DNA of 64,000 bases from Terebella lapidaria (taxonomy: Eukaryota > Annelida > Polychaeta > Terebellida > Terebellidae), in the NCBI GenBank assembly GCA_949152475.1, contig OX424568.1, positions 3,137,667 to 3,201,666 of the forward strand, read 5' to 3'. The number at the start of each line of letters is the position of its first letter. Position 1 is the first letter of the stretch. Both the position numbers and the translations under genes were made by a program. The notes under the pieces are model-generated. The model was not told the origin of the DNA and did no database searches. It saw nothing but the letters and a program-made list of their open reading frames with translations. Below, in pieces: positions 24,578 through 37,117 of this stretch.

Positions 24578-26889
24578 CACGCAGGGTAAGCGAGAATGCC
24601 GAGTTGCGCACAAAATACGTTGCTTTGCCGAGTTGCGCACAAGGAATACCGAGTTGCGCACAGGAAATGCCGAGGCGCGCCCAAATCAGGCTGTGAGCAC
24701 CACGCTTCATGTGAAAAGTACGCAAATATGGGTGTTTATGTCAACATTATGGGATAAAATTCATGTCTATCCGGATCTCCTGACATGCCAAGTGCATACG
24801 CAGTTGGATGTAGAACGATCTGTAAAGAAATGGTGGAGCACGATGTGAAAAACTCTGTCGCTATTTCCCCGATTCACCTATTATCGCCCAGTGCACGTTT
24901 CACAAGCTTATGGTGTATCTTAGATAATCAAACGGATGTGTAATATTGTTTAATTGCTTTTGTATACATATATTAGAGCTATTCTTGTTATATATACAAT
25001 CATATCTTGACTTATACCAACAATATATTGGTTTTCAAAATTAATTCCGTGACCACTGCCGAGTAGCGCACGGCAAGGTGTTGGTAACTGCTGGGTTGCG
25101 CTCAGATAATTTCAATAAGTTTATTTCAACATCAACATTGACAAGTACAATTCCACAGAGTTACATAAAAAATATAGATGTTGAAAGGGAATGCATAGAA
25201 GCCAAGGCTTATAACGTTGCAATTCCCAAATTAAAAGTTACAATATTTTTAAGTACACATGTTCAAAACCAATAAAAGATAAAAAAAAAACAGATCAAGA
25301 TACATGAAAAAAATAAAAATAAAAAATAAATAAATAAAAAGTAAAGTAAAGTAACAAGTAAATAGATAATACTGATCAATACTATTACTATTAGTAACAG
25401 CTCAATACAAAATGTCGGGTGAAATGCTATATACTATACTAGAATAACAAAAATGCTAGTAATCTGAAATGTATAATTGTTTGAGTTTACTTTTGAACGT
25501 TTTTACATATTGAATTTTATGTAGTGCTTTGTCTAGATTATTCCACATTTTTACACCTTCAATACCGATAGTCATGGAGCGGGTTTTAGTTCTACAATAT
25601 TTCACATTGAAATTTCTATTGGCACTTGACCGTGTATTATAATTATGGACTTGATGATTGTCAGTGAACATTTTTTTAATATTAACAGGCAATAATTTGT
25701 TGTGAGCTTTAAAAACCAGAATCAAAGTTTTTAAATTAACCACATCTTGGAACTTAAGGCACCTATATACACATGTATTGTGTACCAGTCACACCAAGGC
25801 CACTGACGTCCCCGGACCAAAGACCAAGTTCTTGCTGGGTCCCTGATGATCTTTGGTGATCCTGGGTAGTCCGGGACTATTTTTTCAATCCTAGGTAGTC
25901 CGGGAAGGTTCGTTTTGGGTCCGGGACAATCCAGGGAAGTCTATTGACAACGTGTTGAATTTATATGGCCTATACATTGCATCCTGCGCCCAAAACACTT
26001 GCACAAACATATATGATTTATTCAGGATTGTAATATAAGCATTACCCATATAGGAAGTAATATCTGGTGCATCGTTTGGCGATCTTGAACATGACTTTAG
26101 GTGATGTTGACCACTAAATATGGAGGTTACGTCTGACATAATTTGTGTAAATTGGCCTCTTGAAATTTTAAATGTTTGTACATGTAGATAGAGCGTATAG
26201 GTATTATGAGCATATAGGGAGTCATACATATATGTGGCACAGCTAATAGTGAGCTCGAACTTAACCTCGGGTTAACTTGTTTGCTGAACCTCAGTTTCAT
26301 GACTAGCATAAAATATCTAAATTGTTATTTGCAGACAAAGCAATTATTTTATATTTGGGGTGCGCAACCGTGCAGTTGCCAGTGAGCGCGCCCGAGCAGT
26401 TGCCTATCGGATTTTGCCACTTCACACAAACACACATAAATAACTTCTCAAATACCATCAAAATGATGTCGACAATAAATACTTATGATTGTTCACATTT
26501 GATAAGCAAGTTCCATCACTGTCAGCGATAAAAATGACCGGCGTTGTGTCTCAATTGCTCAGTTCAGTGAGCGATATATGAAGGCTTTCACTGAAAACAA
26601 CGATGGTCAGTCAAGTTTGACAAGTTTTATGAACTGCTCGTTGGTCAATTGACGTTTCCGCGATCACCAATATTACTTAGGATGTTCATATATCCGGATA
26701 AGACTTTTAATATATACACACCTGTCTTCCATTCTTCTCAAAATCTTGAAAACTGACAGACGAGAGTCCAAGAACAAAAAACTTCGGCGCGCCTCGGCAT
26801 TCCCTGTGCGCGACTCGGTATTTCTTGTGCGCAACTCGGCAAAGCAACGTATTTTGTGCGCAACTCGGCATTCTCGCTTACCCTGCGTG
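24578..26889. mobile_element. Non-autonomous TIR DNA transposon nested in the Gypsy element
   Basis: Inverted ends of about 105 bases start CACGCAGGGTAAGCGAGAAT and match on both sides with only a few differences (24578-24682 and 26785-26889). The flanking duplication is TTGAG (24573-24577 and 26890-26894). A second copy of the host segment at 27985-28010 shows the uninterrupted site, which confirms the boundaries. Each end holds about four near-tandem copies of GCCGAGTTGCGCACA, likely binding sites for a transposase made elsewhere. No transposase frame is present. The CAC ends with a 5-base target duplication recall Transib-type elements, but the superfamily is not settled. Confidence 0.85.
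25090..25750 (-). mobile_element. LINE 3' fragment nested in the TIR transposon
   Basis: On the minus strand 25750-25456 reads NLKTLILVFKAHNKLLPVNI, then HNYNTRSSANRNF and GVKMWNNLDKAL...FKSKLKQL. This is the C-terminal tail typical of CR1/L2/Jockey-like LINE polymerases. It is followed by an A+T-rich 3' untranslated tail, with AAATAAATAAATAAA-type sequence near 25320 on the plus strand. It is 5'-truncated, as LINE copies usually are. Confidence 0.6.
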
Positions 26890-27144
26890 TTGAGGCCAAT
26901 GTCGTTAGAATGGCCGTGCGCCGAGCCGTCACCGTCCCTGCACGCAGCGAAGCAATAGTGGAGCTGGTCCCAACTTCCCGAGTTCGAGTCCGTCGACACC
27001 CGCGGATAGTCCAGCCACTGACGGCCTTTCCCGAGGAAACCGACCTCATCATGGGAAGAACACTAACGACCCTGGATCGGAAATGCATAAAAGTGTCGGT
27101 AAATCGACCCCGCCAGCGATTCCGGCTCAGCCGCTAAACCGGTA

Positions 27145-27380
27145 GTGGAAGGTGCTGAGGAGCAAGGGCCTTCTGGACAACAGAACAATGTTCCACGCTC
27201 CACACCTGCGGTTGCCACGACTACCGCACCGGTATCGACACCAGTTACGACCCCACAGCCGGTCAGTGCTGAGGAGCAAGGGCCTTCCGGACAACAGAAC
27301 AATGTTCCACGCTCCACACCTGCGGTTGCCACGACTACCGCACCGGTATCGACACCAGTTACGACCCCACAGCCGGCTCA
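27145..27380 (+). repeat. Two-copy 118-bp tandem repeat inside the Gypsy element
   Basis: Two nearly identical units in a row, each with GAGGAGCAAGGGCCTTC and ACCGGTATCGACACCAG. They lie in the Pro/Thr-rich stretch before the protease-like part. Confidence 0.8.
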
Positions 27381-27699
27381 GCCCACACCTCAGCTCCTTG
27401 AAGGGGTGTGTACCAAGTGCCATGTTCCGACCTCGACGCCGGCTCCTTTTCATGAAGGGGTGTCCGCACCGCGGCCACAACGACCTCCACGCAGGAATCG
27501 TCGTCCTGAAGGGGTGTCACCCCCGACTGCCGATGGCACCGGAACGGACAGTATGTCCGAGGTTGAGTGTATTTCCAACGATGGCGGATTTTACGCCTTC
27601 CCATACGGACCGGAACCCAAGTTGCCGCCCCTGCACACGCTTTTCAAGCCGCCGCCAGACGACCCCGCTGTACCGCTTGTCATAGACAATTCCCGAGCG

Positions 27700-30600
27700 G
27701 CCCAAGAGTGCTGGAAGTTGTCGGTACATGTTGGTGATAAGACAATGCAAGCTGTACTCGATTACAACCCACTTCAGCTACGATTCGTGACGTCAACGGA
27801 CAGTCAAGCCCAATCGATGGACTGATCGACCTTCCAATTCAGGTCGGAACTAACCATATGGTTGTCACATTTTGTGTGGCTGACATACATGACGACATGA
27901 TTCTTGGAATGAACTTCTTTCGGCAAGCTCACGCTGTAGTGAACTATGGTGAGGAGACAATACAGGTTCACAAAGAAATCCTGTTCGCGCACAAGGACAT
28001 TGAGGCCAATGTCGTTAGAATGGCCGTGCGCCGAGCCGTCACCGTCCCTGCACGCAGCGAAGCAATAGTGGAGCTGGCCCCAACTTCCCGAGTTCGAGTC
28101 CGTCGACACCCGCGGATAGTCCAGCCACTGACGGCCTTTCCCGAGGAAACCGACCTCATCATGGGAAGAACACTAACCCTGGATTGGAAATGCATAAAAG
28201 TGTCGGTAGTCAATCCGGCAGACACTGGCATTACCCTCACTCGTTCCGACCCTGTTGCGATAGCCAGCCCCATTGAGAGCGTCGTTGGAGCTCTACCAAG
28301 ACCCGGGGAGGAGCCCGACCCGTCCACGGTAGACGCCAGTCACTACCGCGACCTGCCGCCATATCTACAAGAGATGGTGGATCGCGCCGGACTAGCGCCG
28401 GAACAACATCAGCGTTGCGCTAACCTGGTCCACCAGTACCAGGACACCTTCATGCACCCGGACGGACAATTGGGAAGGACTCGAGTCGTTCAACATCGAA
28501 TTGACACTGGCAACTCGGCCCCGATTCGGCAGCGACAGCGTCGCGTCCCTCAGGCGCAGCAAGGCATCATCGACGAGGAGGTCGATAAGATGCTTCGCTT
28601 GGGGTGTATTGAGCCGTCAGATTCGCCCTGGAGCTCGCAAGTGGTGCTCGTGCGGAAAAAGAACGGTCAAGTACGCTTTTGTGTCGACTATCGGCTCCTG
28701 AATGATGTGACTCGCAAAGACTCTTATCCTTTGCCTAATATTCAGGATACTCACGACGCCCTGGCGGGCGCTACATACTTTTCAGCCCTGGACCTGGCCT
28801 CCGGCTATTGGCAGGTCGAAGTCGACCCCACCGACAGACCGAAAACTGCCTTCGCCACAAGGAAGGGACTGTATCAGTTTAAGGTCATGCCATTCGGCCT
28901 TAGCAACGCCCCGGCAACCTTTGAACGGCTTATGGAGACCATACTCCGTGGTTACTTGTGGACCCGGTGTATGTACTATCTCGACGACGTCATAGCTTAC
29001 GGCAGAACATTTGACCAGGCACTCGCAAACTTGGAAGCGGTCCTGGATCGAATCAGATCGGCAGGCCTGAAACTTCAGCCCAAGAAGTGCGAACTGTTCC
29101 AAAGGGAAATATTGTACTTGGGTTTCATAGTGAGCGGCCAAGGAATTCGCGTTGACCCCAACAAAGTCAAAGCCATCAGAGAATGGCCGACCCCGTGCGA
29201 GATCACCGACGTCAGGGCCTTCCTTGGTTTCGCCAATTATCACAGGCGATTCATCAGGGACTACGCTGAGATCGCTGAACCTCTCGTAGCGCTCACCCGA
29301 GGTGAATGCCACTTCATTGGGGACCGGCCCAGCAACGAGCTTTCCAGCGACTCCGCGACGCCCTCATTAAGGCGCCAAGTGCGGCAATGGATAATGGCCG
29401 GCACGAAACCGGACTCAAAAGAAGTGGCACGCCATGGAGAGGAGGTAAAGACACTTGTTTCCCGCTGGAAACTCCTGGCGCTACAAGACGGAGTGCTGGT
29501 ACGACATATGAAACCCGACCCCGCCGGACGAACGGTAGTGCAGACCGTGCTCCCTGCCGCCCTCAGGACCCAAGTCCTGCACCAACTGCACGATCTGAAA
29601 GTTGTCGGACATCTCGGCATACAGCGAACCATCGAAAGAGTCAGGTGCCGATTCCACTGGCCCGGCTTGGCGCTGGACGTCGCCCGCTGGTGTGCCCGTT
29701 GCCCGCAATGTGTGACCCGCAAGGGTAAACCGGCCCCAAAAAGATCGCCCCTGACACAGCTGCCGACAGGAGCGCCGTTCGACCGAATAGCTATGGACAT
29801 CCTCGACACCCACAAGGTCACGGGAAGAGGCCATCGGTACATACTAGTCGTGTCAGACTACTTTACGAAGTATACGGACGCCTTTCCGCTACGGCGACAT
29901 ACGGCCAAAAATGTTGCCGACACCTTGGTGAATCGGTGGATAGTTTACACGGTGTCCCCAAGGCGATCCATAGCGATCAAGGCACCGAATTCAAGTCGTC
30001 CCTGTTCCGGCATGTTGTGCATCTACTGGGCGCTAAGAAGATTCGTACGACCCCATATCGACCCCATATCGACGGCCAAGTTGAGCGCTTCAATAGGACA
30101 TTGCTCAACGACTGGGACGTGCACCTGCCATATGTGTTAATGGCCTACCAAACCTCAATACACTCGTCCACGGGATGCACCTCGCATCTGATGGTGTACG
30201 GACGCAAGTGTAACTTGCCAGTCGACCTCATGTTCCCGACTTACGACCCCGAGCCTCTACCTCCGTGTGGTCCGGAGTATGTGGAGTATCTGCGGCAATC
30301 CCTCAGGACGGCCCACGGATTCGCCCAAGAACACCTTGAAAAAGCGGCAATTCGGCAAAAGATGGGTTATGACGCCCACGCAAAACCACGACCCCAGTTT
30401 CAACCAGGCGAACTGGTCTGGTATTATTATCTGCCACTCGCGCAGAATAATAAGTTCGCTCGGCCCTGGACTGGTCCCTGGAGGATCATCGACCGTGTGA
30501 CTGAGGTAGATTACCGAATCGCCTTGGTTTCCAACCCTCGGAACACTCGTGTTGTTCATCTGGATGTGCTCAAGCCATACGAAGGTGACAACCAAGCGGC

Positions 30601-30991
30601 CCACATCTACTCCGACCCTGTACGACCCACAGAGTCGTCAAGCAAATCCGACCCAGAACAGTCGCCCGACCCAATAAGACTTCTCAAGGTGTTCTACTAC
30701 CCTTGGGAGGTAACAGTCCAAGATCGGCATACCGATTCAGACCAAACAGCTGAGTCTGATTCGCCAACGACCCAGGATCGTCAATCGCGATCTCCGACCT
30801 CATCCGGCTCAAGTCAACATCGGCAACGGAAAAGATCGAGCAGATTAAGTCCCGACACACCAAAACCGGCACGCAAGACACGCAGGCAAATGCCTGTGGT
30901 ATCTTCCGACCCTGAAACAAGCGAGGCTACGCCCCCGCCTGTACGACCCAGTCGACCCAGACGCAACGCACGCAGACCGGCCCGATACAGA
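27700..30991 (+). other. Protease, reverse transcriptase and integrase region of the Gypsy element
   Basis: A protease-like part ends with DDMILGMNFF. RT follows (about 28440-29290) with YPLPNI, FSALDLASGYWQ, MPFGLSNAPATF and the active-site YLDD motif. Integrase then shows a His-His-Cys-Cys zinc-binding part (about 29590-29710) and the TDAFPLR-type catalytic core, and ends in a basic, Ser/Pro/Arg-rich tail near 30990. The order protease-RT-integrase is that of Gypsy/Ty3. Treated as part of a broken fossil. Confidence 0.85.
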
Positions 30992-30999
30992 TAACCCTG

Positions 31000-33676
31000 G
31001 CCTTGTTATCTGATTGATATCATTGATGATGAATTATGCATGTCTAATGGACTATGATATCATGTCATTCCTCACAATAACATATTATATTACAATAACA
31101 ATATATGCATTTAACATGTACAAGATGTCAGTGAGGCAATTTCAGTATATATACACTTGATATGATGTCATGATTACGATGCTGGTGAATAATTGGTTGC
31201 ATTATGATATGTGTTTCGACCCCGTATAACATGTACCATTGATCAAGGCGTATGTTACGCACTAACTAAAATATCATGTCAAGTTTCAATCGATGTGTCA
31301 GCCGAAGAGGATAATACCTGTCACACCGTGAGTAAGGCCACTTAGTTGTCGAAGAGGTGGTAGTGTGATTCGTTCCGGGGTATGCGTCGACAGAGCCTCT
31401 ACCCACTCCATGTAATATTCGGAGGAACGGCCCATTGGTACGGGAACCAGTCACAGAAAGCTATCATGCCAAGATGCGGCCTGTCAACAAATTCATCACC
31501 CAAAAATATTCAAAGCGCCACAGTGTGACCGACCCAGTTCATTGCAATTTCGACCCCTACAATATTGCGGCCACGTCGTCTTGTGAACTGGCTGAAAATG
31601 AACGGAACGATGTCCGCCCCTGTGAGTGATTGATATTGATATCTCAGCATATATTAACTGTGTGTCGTCTGCCAAACAGCAATTCGACCCCGTTAGTTTA
31701 TTGTGCGCTAATTGGTGGGAAAAGGAACGATCAAAGAATCAGTTCACAAGGTACGCACGAGCGCAGATAGACATGAAAGCTGTTTACAGCACCTATATGA
31801 AATCTCCCCTGTTAAAGACAATAGTGTGTGGTAGGGCAAAAAGAGCCCAGCATTTCGAACAGTCGATTAGCATGAATAGACAATGTATTGGAACGTGTAA
31901 TCCAGGGGACGGCAGCCGGATATTCGGAAAAATGGACAGTGTGAGGACACTCCTACTGTCGTAATGGACTGACCCAAATAGGTCAGAGAAGGATCGCACA
32001 GCGTTTCCTTGGCGACGGCCCCGCCTTGCTACAGATACGTTTGGAACAATGGTATATAGCGTAAAGACGTTTTCTATACAGATAGAGAGCGCCCCCCGGC
32101 CCAGTTCTAAGAATTGAGATGCTGTCAGCATCTTGGTGTACGGCTGAAGTGATTAGCGGCAATCAGGTCATTCGCGCCTGAGACTTTGGAGGAGAAGGAC
32201 TGTTGTTGGAAGTTTCGGATATACTTAAAGTGCGGACTATTGTTACAAAAGCTGTGAAATAGTTGGATAGTATTGTCGGCCTGTGAACTTTGACACTGTT
32301 AGAATCCTGGTCACATGACTTTGGAAATAATTCGGCATTGTGTTATCGGCATTAAAACTAGGCTGGTTTTGAAGAAATCGGGACTTAGTTACAGCCGGCC
32401 TAGTTAATACTTGGGAGTATTTCGGCTTAGTTTCGGTCCGTCAGCATGGCTGACAAACCCGGGGATGACCGTGGGTAAAGGCGACTCTGATGATAATCGG
32501 CCCCGCACGGTAAAAGTGGACGGAGAAAAGATCACCGTCCAAGTTGTCGACCAGGGTGAGGAATCCGATCACCCGATAATCGTCCCTGACGACGATTCAA
32601 CGTTCGGCCCCGAATCTCAATCCGAGCAACTCGCCCAAAACGGCCCCAGAGATACCGCGAGTGGATCGGAGAAGGGTGCGCGACCCAAATCGGCTCGAGA
32701 AAAGTTGGCGCAATGAGGAGCGCGTCATACGCCAAGTCCGACCCAGGACGACATTTTCAATATCGACCCCGAGCGCTTCCGCCGCCTCGAGGAAGGCGTG
32801 CGTATTGTCCAGCGCGCGATCGAGGCACGACAAGCGGCCCAGGAGGCTCAGCGAATCGCCACCGCGAGTCGTCAACCCAACCCAGCAAACCAAGTGATCG
32901 CCCCGATCGCTCCGGCCCCGACTTCGCCAGCTACCGGCTCTGCGGTAACCCGACCCGCGGCCTCCCAGTCTCCAAACAAGCGGACTTATACGTCATACAA
33001 AAAGAAACACGGAGTGGGAGCCCGATCGGCATCTAGTAGTTCGTCACGCTCCAGTGGCAGATCTGCTATTTCGACCCCGACATCGACTTTCCGTCGCCAA
33101 GTGGCGGAGCTCATGGAGCTGGTGCCACCTCCCGTGACACCCTACGGAACTTGGCCCATTGACTGGAACCAGATTTCACTCGGCAAGAGAAATCGGAGCG
33201 CTGGAACCCCAATTATCGACCCCCAAGAGTTCCGGCCAACATCCCAATCTTCAGGAGGGATGTCAACACGGTCCTGACCTTCGGCATCTGGCACATGGCG
33301 CCAGAACTGTTCGACCAATATCCGCCTAACTCGGCCCCAGAAGTTCAGCAAGTACTCCGTCGACTAGAGTACAACCGCGCTACGACCCCGGCAGACGAAA
33401 TTCGGCTTACTCGCATGGTCAGCGACATCGAGACCATGAATACGTGGGTACGGATACGGCGGCCCAGTACAATCTTCTTCGTCCGTCCCATCACTTACCA
33501 GACGACATCAGTACGGACGGCGGAGGAGGTCCCGACATCGACCACCGGCGTTTCGACTTCGGCGGTCACCAGTACAGCTTCATTTGCGTCGGTAGCTTCT
33601 CCGGCGACAACTCGACCCTTTACTGCAGTGACCCTTTACGTCTAGAGTTCGGCCCTCAGACATTATCCCCAGGCGG
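31000..33676 (+). other. Downstream region of the Gypsy element, no recognised protein
   Basis: About 2.7 kb between integrase and the coiled-coil ORF. The first 1.4 kb is A+T-rich; the rest is G+C-rich with Pro/Ser/Arg-rich reading frames. No envelope features (signal peptide, furin site, fusion segment) were recognised. Confidence 0.4.
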
Positions 33677-34708
33677 ATGGTTGTGGAGCGACCCACGGCT
33701 CCAAACGTGACCAACTACCGAGTCCGTGAGGGTTTGGTTCCTCCACCAGAGGAGTACCCGCCGCTCCTAAGCTGGCCCATAAACACGATACCTGTTTCAG
33801 CGTCACCCGCTAAGGACACTCATGAATCGGAGAGTCCCGAAGGGGATCGCCCACCTCCACTCAGAGAGATGGCACCCGGGTCTCCTGAACCAACCCGCGG
33901 TACCGACGGAGACCGACCCCGACTCAGAATAGTCGACCCTGGACAACTCGAGTCGCTCCACCGTGATTTGGACGAACGTCTCCCGTTCCATGGATCCGGA
34001 GAATTTGCGGCGGACTTCCAGTTTCTCCTGCAGCATAGAGGACGTCTGGCGACCCGCACGCTACCCGGCTTGCAGGCGTTACCCGGCCAAAACCCCGACC
34101 TCCGAGATTTCCTACGGGATGAAGATGCCCAGCGACTCCCGAATTACCTCGGCTTCCACGAGGATTTTTGGACGGCTCGTCTCGAACAGGCCGCCCATAA
34201 TGCCGACCCCTTGCTTCTGCCTTCGGAACCGGAGGAGCATCTACCGACCCTGGCACTCGCTCGCGCCGATGATTTGGCGCATCAGTACTTACGGCTAATT
34301 CGTCGGGAGTACTTGTCGGCCCTGGACCACCACATCAGACAGGCAGAATACAACGGCCTGTCTGTCGGCTTTGGGATGAGCACCCGACACGAGCGCCACC
34401 GACCCACGTTCCCGGACGCCCTGTCCGAGGAAAATCTTCGGCTTCGAGTCCGCGTGACTCAATTGGAGGACCGGGTTGCTGATCTTCAGCGAGAGAACGC
34501 CCGGCTTCAAGCAGCTTCGACTCCAACCCCCTCAGAAGCACCAGCTTCGTCGACCCCGACCACACCGACCATTCCGGGGGAGCTTTTGGCCACAATCGTG
34601 TCCATCCTGCCAAGATTGCCCCCGGACGAACCGCTTCAGCTGATGTGGCAGGCATCGCCAGCGTCCCTGCCTCCTCCCGCCAGCAGGCGTGAGCGGGAAT
34701 CGAAGTAG
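33677..34708 (+). other. Extra 3' ORF of the Gypsy element, 343 aa, coiled coil
   Basis: A frame after integrase encodes a Pro-rich N-terminus, a leucine-rich helical middle (FLLQHRGRLATRTLPGL, DDLAHQYLRLIRREYLSALD), and a heptad-like coiled coil (LRLRVRVTQLEDRVADLQRE) before a Pro/Thr-rich tail. No transmembrane helix is apparent, which argues against an envelope protein. No family is recognised. Position and base composition tie it to the element. Confidence 0.5.
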
Positions 34709-35191
34709 ATTCCAACCCTGAACTGCCGGCCCTGTTATCTCGGCCCCATAGGACAGTGACCCAGCAATCCTGGTCACGTTGTAAATAGTTGTATATATAT
34801 ATATCATCCTGATCACGTTGTGTTACATGTTAATTAGTTAAGTTTAATCATCATTTTTATTTCAGCAATGAACTTTAAAAGTAATTTTTTCATTCTGCTA
34901 GAGAATGTCGAGGAGTTTTGTTTATCATTCCATATATTTCATTCCATTCATTGTTGTGCATGTATTTGTAAATGTATCATCGTAGTGACTGTTGACGGAC
35001 CGACTGTTGACGTTTATTTTGACGGTTAGGAATTTTATTGTATGCAGTGTTTTCCCATTTTCGCGCGGCGTGTGTGTGTGAGTGTTAGGGTTTGACCTTT
35101 TAGGACTTCTTAGCTCTTTATTGTTTAGTTTTTCGACGGTAGGGTCCGGGGAGGGTAATCCCGAGGGCGTAGGATTAATGAAGGGGTGTAA

Positions 35192-35917
35192 TGTAGTAAT
35201 TTTAGCGACTGTAACTCCCGTCCCTCCCGCGCTACACATTTCCACTACAACATTCCATTCTACATGACTTACATACAGAACAGGTACACACTATACGATC
35301 ACAAGCATAAACTTCACCGTAGTCATGGTTACATACACAGGTCAAACCACATGCACCTGCGGCCCCATTTACTCAGTACACTCGACCCAGTATATTCGGC
35401 CTTGACCTTCACAAGCACAGACTTCTAAACATAAAACATAACACGCACAACACTCACATCACGTGCACAGTTACAGACAAGACAAGTCAAGACATGCACC
35501 GGGGAATTCCACTTTCCCGGTGAGATCAGCATACATACAGCCAATGACACGACCCCGTATACTTTAGGCGGGAAAATATCCATGCACCTAACCTTCGGCC
35601 CCGCGCATTCGAGTTTAGGAGAGTGAAGTGAATGGTCGCACTAGAAGGTTATCGGCCATAATCGTATAAGTTTGGATATATGTTCGATAAGAACTGTGAT
35701 ATTAGGATATTATTATACACGAAGGACTATAAGCTGTGATTATATACTGACGGGGAATATCACCGACATAGGTGTGAGCGGCCCTGATTGTGAGTGATTG
35801 TCGACATCGGGCGTTTATCATCACAATAAACAGTTGAATTAAACTGCCGGCTTGTTGTATTGCACAACGTAATAGACAATCGGCCTGATACGGGCCAGAA
35901 GAACCGTATTCATCACA
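35192..35917 (+). repeat. 3' LTR
   Basis: 726 bases, nearly identical to the 5' LTR with about six substitutions and a small length difference. A purine-rich AATGAAGGGGTG just before it is the likely polypurine tract. Confidence 0.92.
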
Positions 35918-35921
35918 ATAG

Positions 35922-36090
35922 AAAAAGGTAAGCATGAAGGTAAGAATGTTTTATCAGTGTTTCCGGACCTCTCCAAGGCCTTCGATACAATCGATCACGA
36001 CATCTTACTCCATAAGTTGAAATATTACGGAATTCGAGTGGACTTGGACTGAAACTATTTATCTGATCGTTCCCAATTTATGAATAACAA
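35922..36090 (+). mobile_element. LINE reverse-transcriptase fragment, right of the Gypsy insertion
   Basis: Reads DLSKAFDTIDHDILLHKLKY then DRSQF, the start of the palm region of CR1/L2/Jockey-like LINE polymerases. It continues the fragment at 21601-21663. One in-frame stop follows YYGIRVDLD. The LINE is dead and broken again a little downstream. Confidence 0.8.
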
Positions 36091-36326
36091 GAAAATGCAG
36101 CTAACTGCGAGAGTCGACATTAGAGCTCTAGCATATCATCAGCACCACGACTGCTGAATGTATCCCACTCAACGTTACCACCCTCCCCCCCACCCCCTCA
36201 AATAAAATTGCTACCCATATCCTACCCCACATGATCCAAATTCATTCCCGTATATCTGCATAATTATGATATAGTCTAACATATGCCTACTGGGTTAATT
36301 AAAAGACCAGTTTAAAATATAAAGGC

Positions 36327-37109
36327 CGGTGGCGTCACTAGGGGTGGGCACAGGGGGCACGTGCCCCGATCTTTTCATGTGAGCCCCTGATCAATTTTGA
36401 ATTAAAAAATCGCATATGATTCACCCCCTTTGCTTCCCGATTGTCAGTCAAGGAAATGCATTTTGAAACCATGTTTCAGGTTGACAGGTTCAGTTAAAAA
36501 AAAAACGTTTGTTGTATTATCATGTTGTACCGCAAACCACAGGCTGGCAAAGCCCTACAGGAACCATAATCCAGAGTATGGGAAAGTATCACAGGGCAGA
36601 TAACTTGAGGCACTCAACCCCCCCCCCCCCACCCCAGCTGCCCAGCCAGGCAGAGCCCGCCTGTCCCGGCCCCAGCCCCAGGCCATGCCAGGCTGTTGGT
36701 GGCTGGGCGGCCGTACTCTGGGTAGTATCAGTGTTACATTCCTCAATGCAGCGAAGGGGATACCTTGCCACGCTCTTACAAGCTTGGCGGCTTCAGTGGT
36801 TTTAGTAAATGTTTTCAAGTTAATTTCTTTTCGTGTGGTTCGATTTATGCCCAATTGTGCTGACCCAAATAGATCTAATGGTATTTCTGAGGCCAATATG
36901 TTGGGAGCAAAATTATCAAAACCTGCAAGTCATTTTGACATGTTAGGGGTGTCTAGATGTGCTTTAATTGGTTGTTCGAGAGTGCAAAATCAAAAAAAAA
37001 ATCCGGGGGCTTACGGCGCCCCCCCCCCCCCCGAACCCCCAGACCTCGCTCGCACCACGCCTCGACAATAACTGTGCCCCCAATGTTTCATTTCCTAGTG
37101 ACGCCCCTG
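36327..37109. mobile_element. Non-autonomous hAT-type transposon
   Basis: The right end reads CCTAGTGACGCCCCTG, the inverse of CAGGGGCGTCACTAGG, a typical hAT terminus. The left end is a slightly altered version (CGGTGGCGTCACTAGG). A perfect 8-base duplication ATAAAGGC flanks it (36319-36326 and 37110-37117), as hAT transposases make. At 783 bases it is too short for a transposase, and its reading frames (for example 36685-37071) show no hAT domain. Poly-C runs occur inside. Confidence 0.88.
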
Positions 37110-37117
37110 ATAAAGGC

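Larger units (their letters stand above)
21664..35917 (+). mobile_element. Gypsy (Ty3-like) LTR retrotransposon, broken fossil
   Basis: Two LTRs in direct orientation (21664-22380 and 35192-35917) begin TG and end CA, and a 4-base target duplication ATAG flanks the element. Parts in order: primer-binding site, gag-like region, protease/RT/integrase region, and a long downstream region with an extra ORF. Gene order protease-RT-integrase and the RT type place it in Gypsy/Ty3. The LTRs differ at about six positions plus a small indel in roughly 717 bases, so the insertion is young. The element is broken, with several (perhaps five to ten) breaks, and hosts a nested TIR transposon at 24578-26889. 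Its G+C content is higher than that of the flanks. Length without the nested element is about 11.9 kb, long for Gypsy. Confidence 0.9.

Noticed and set aside
33677-34708. Envelope protein of the Gypsy element
   Set aside because: No signal peptide, membrane helix or cleavage site is visible; a coiled coil alone does not support an envelope call.
36685-37071. 128-aa frame inside the hAT-type element
   Set aside because: No hAT transposase motif; it includes the poly-C tract translated as prolines and lies in a short non-autonomous element.
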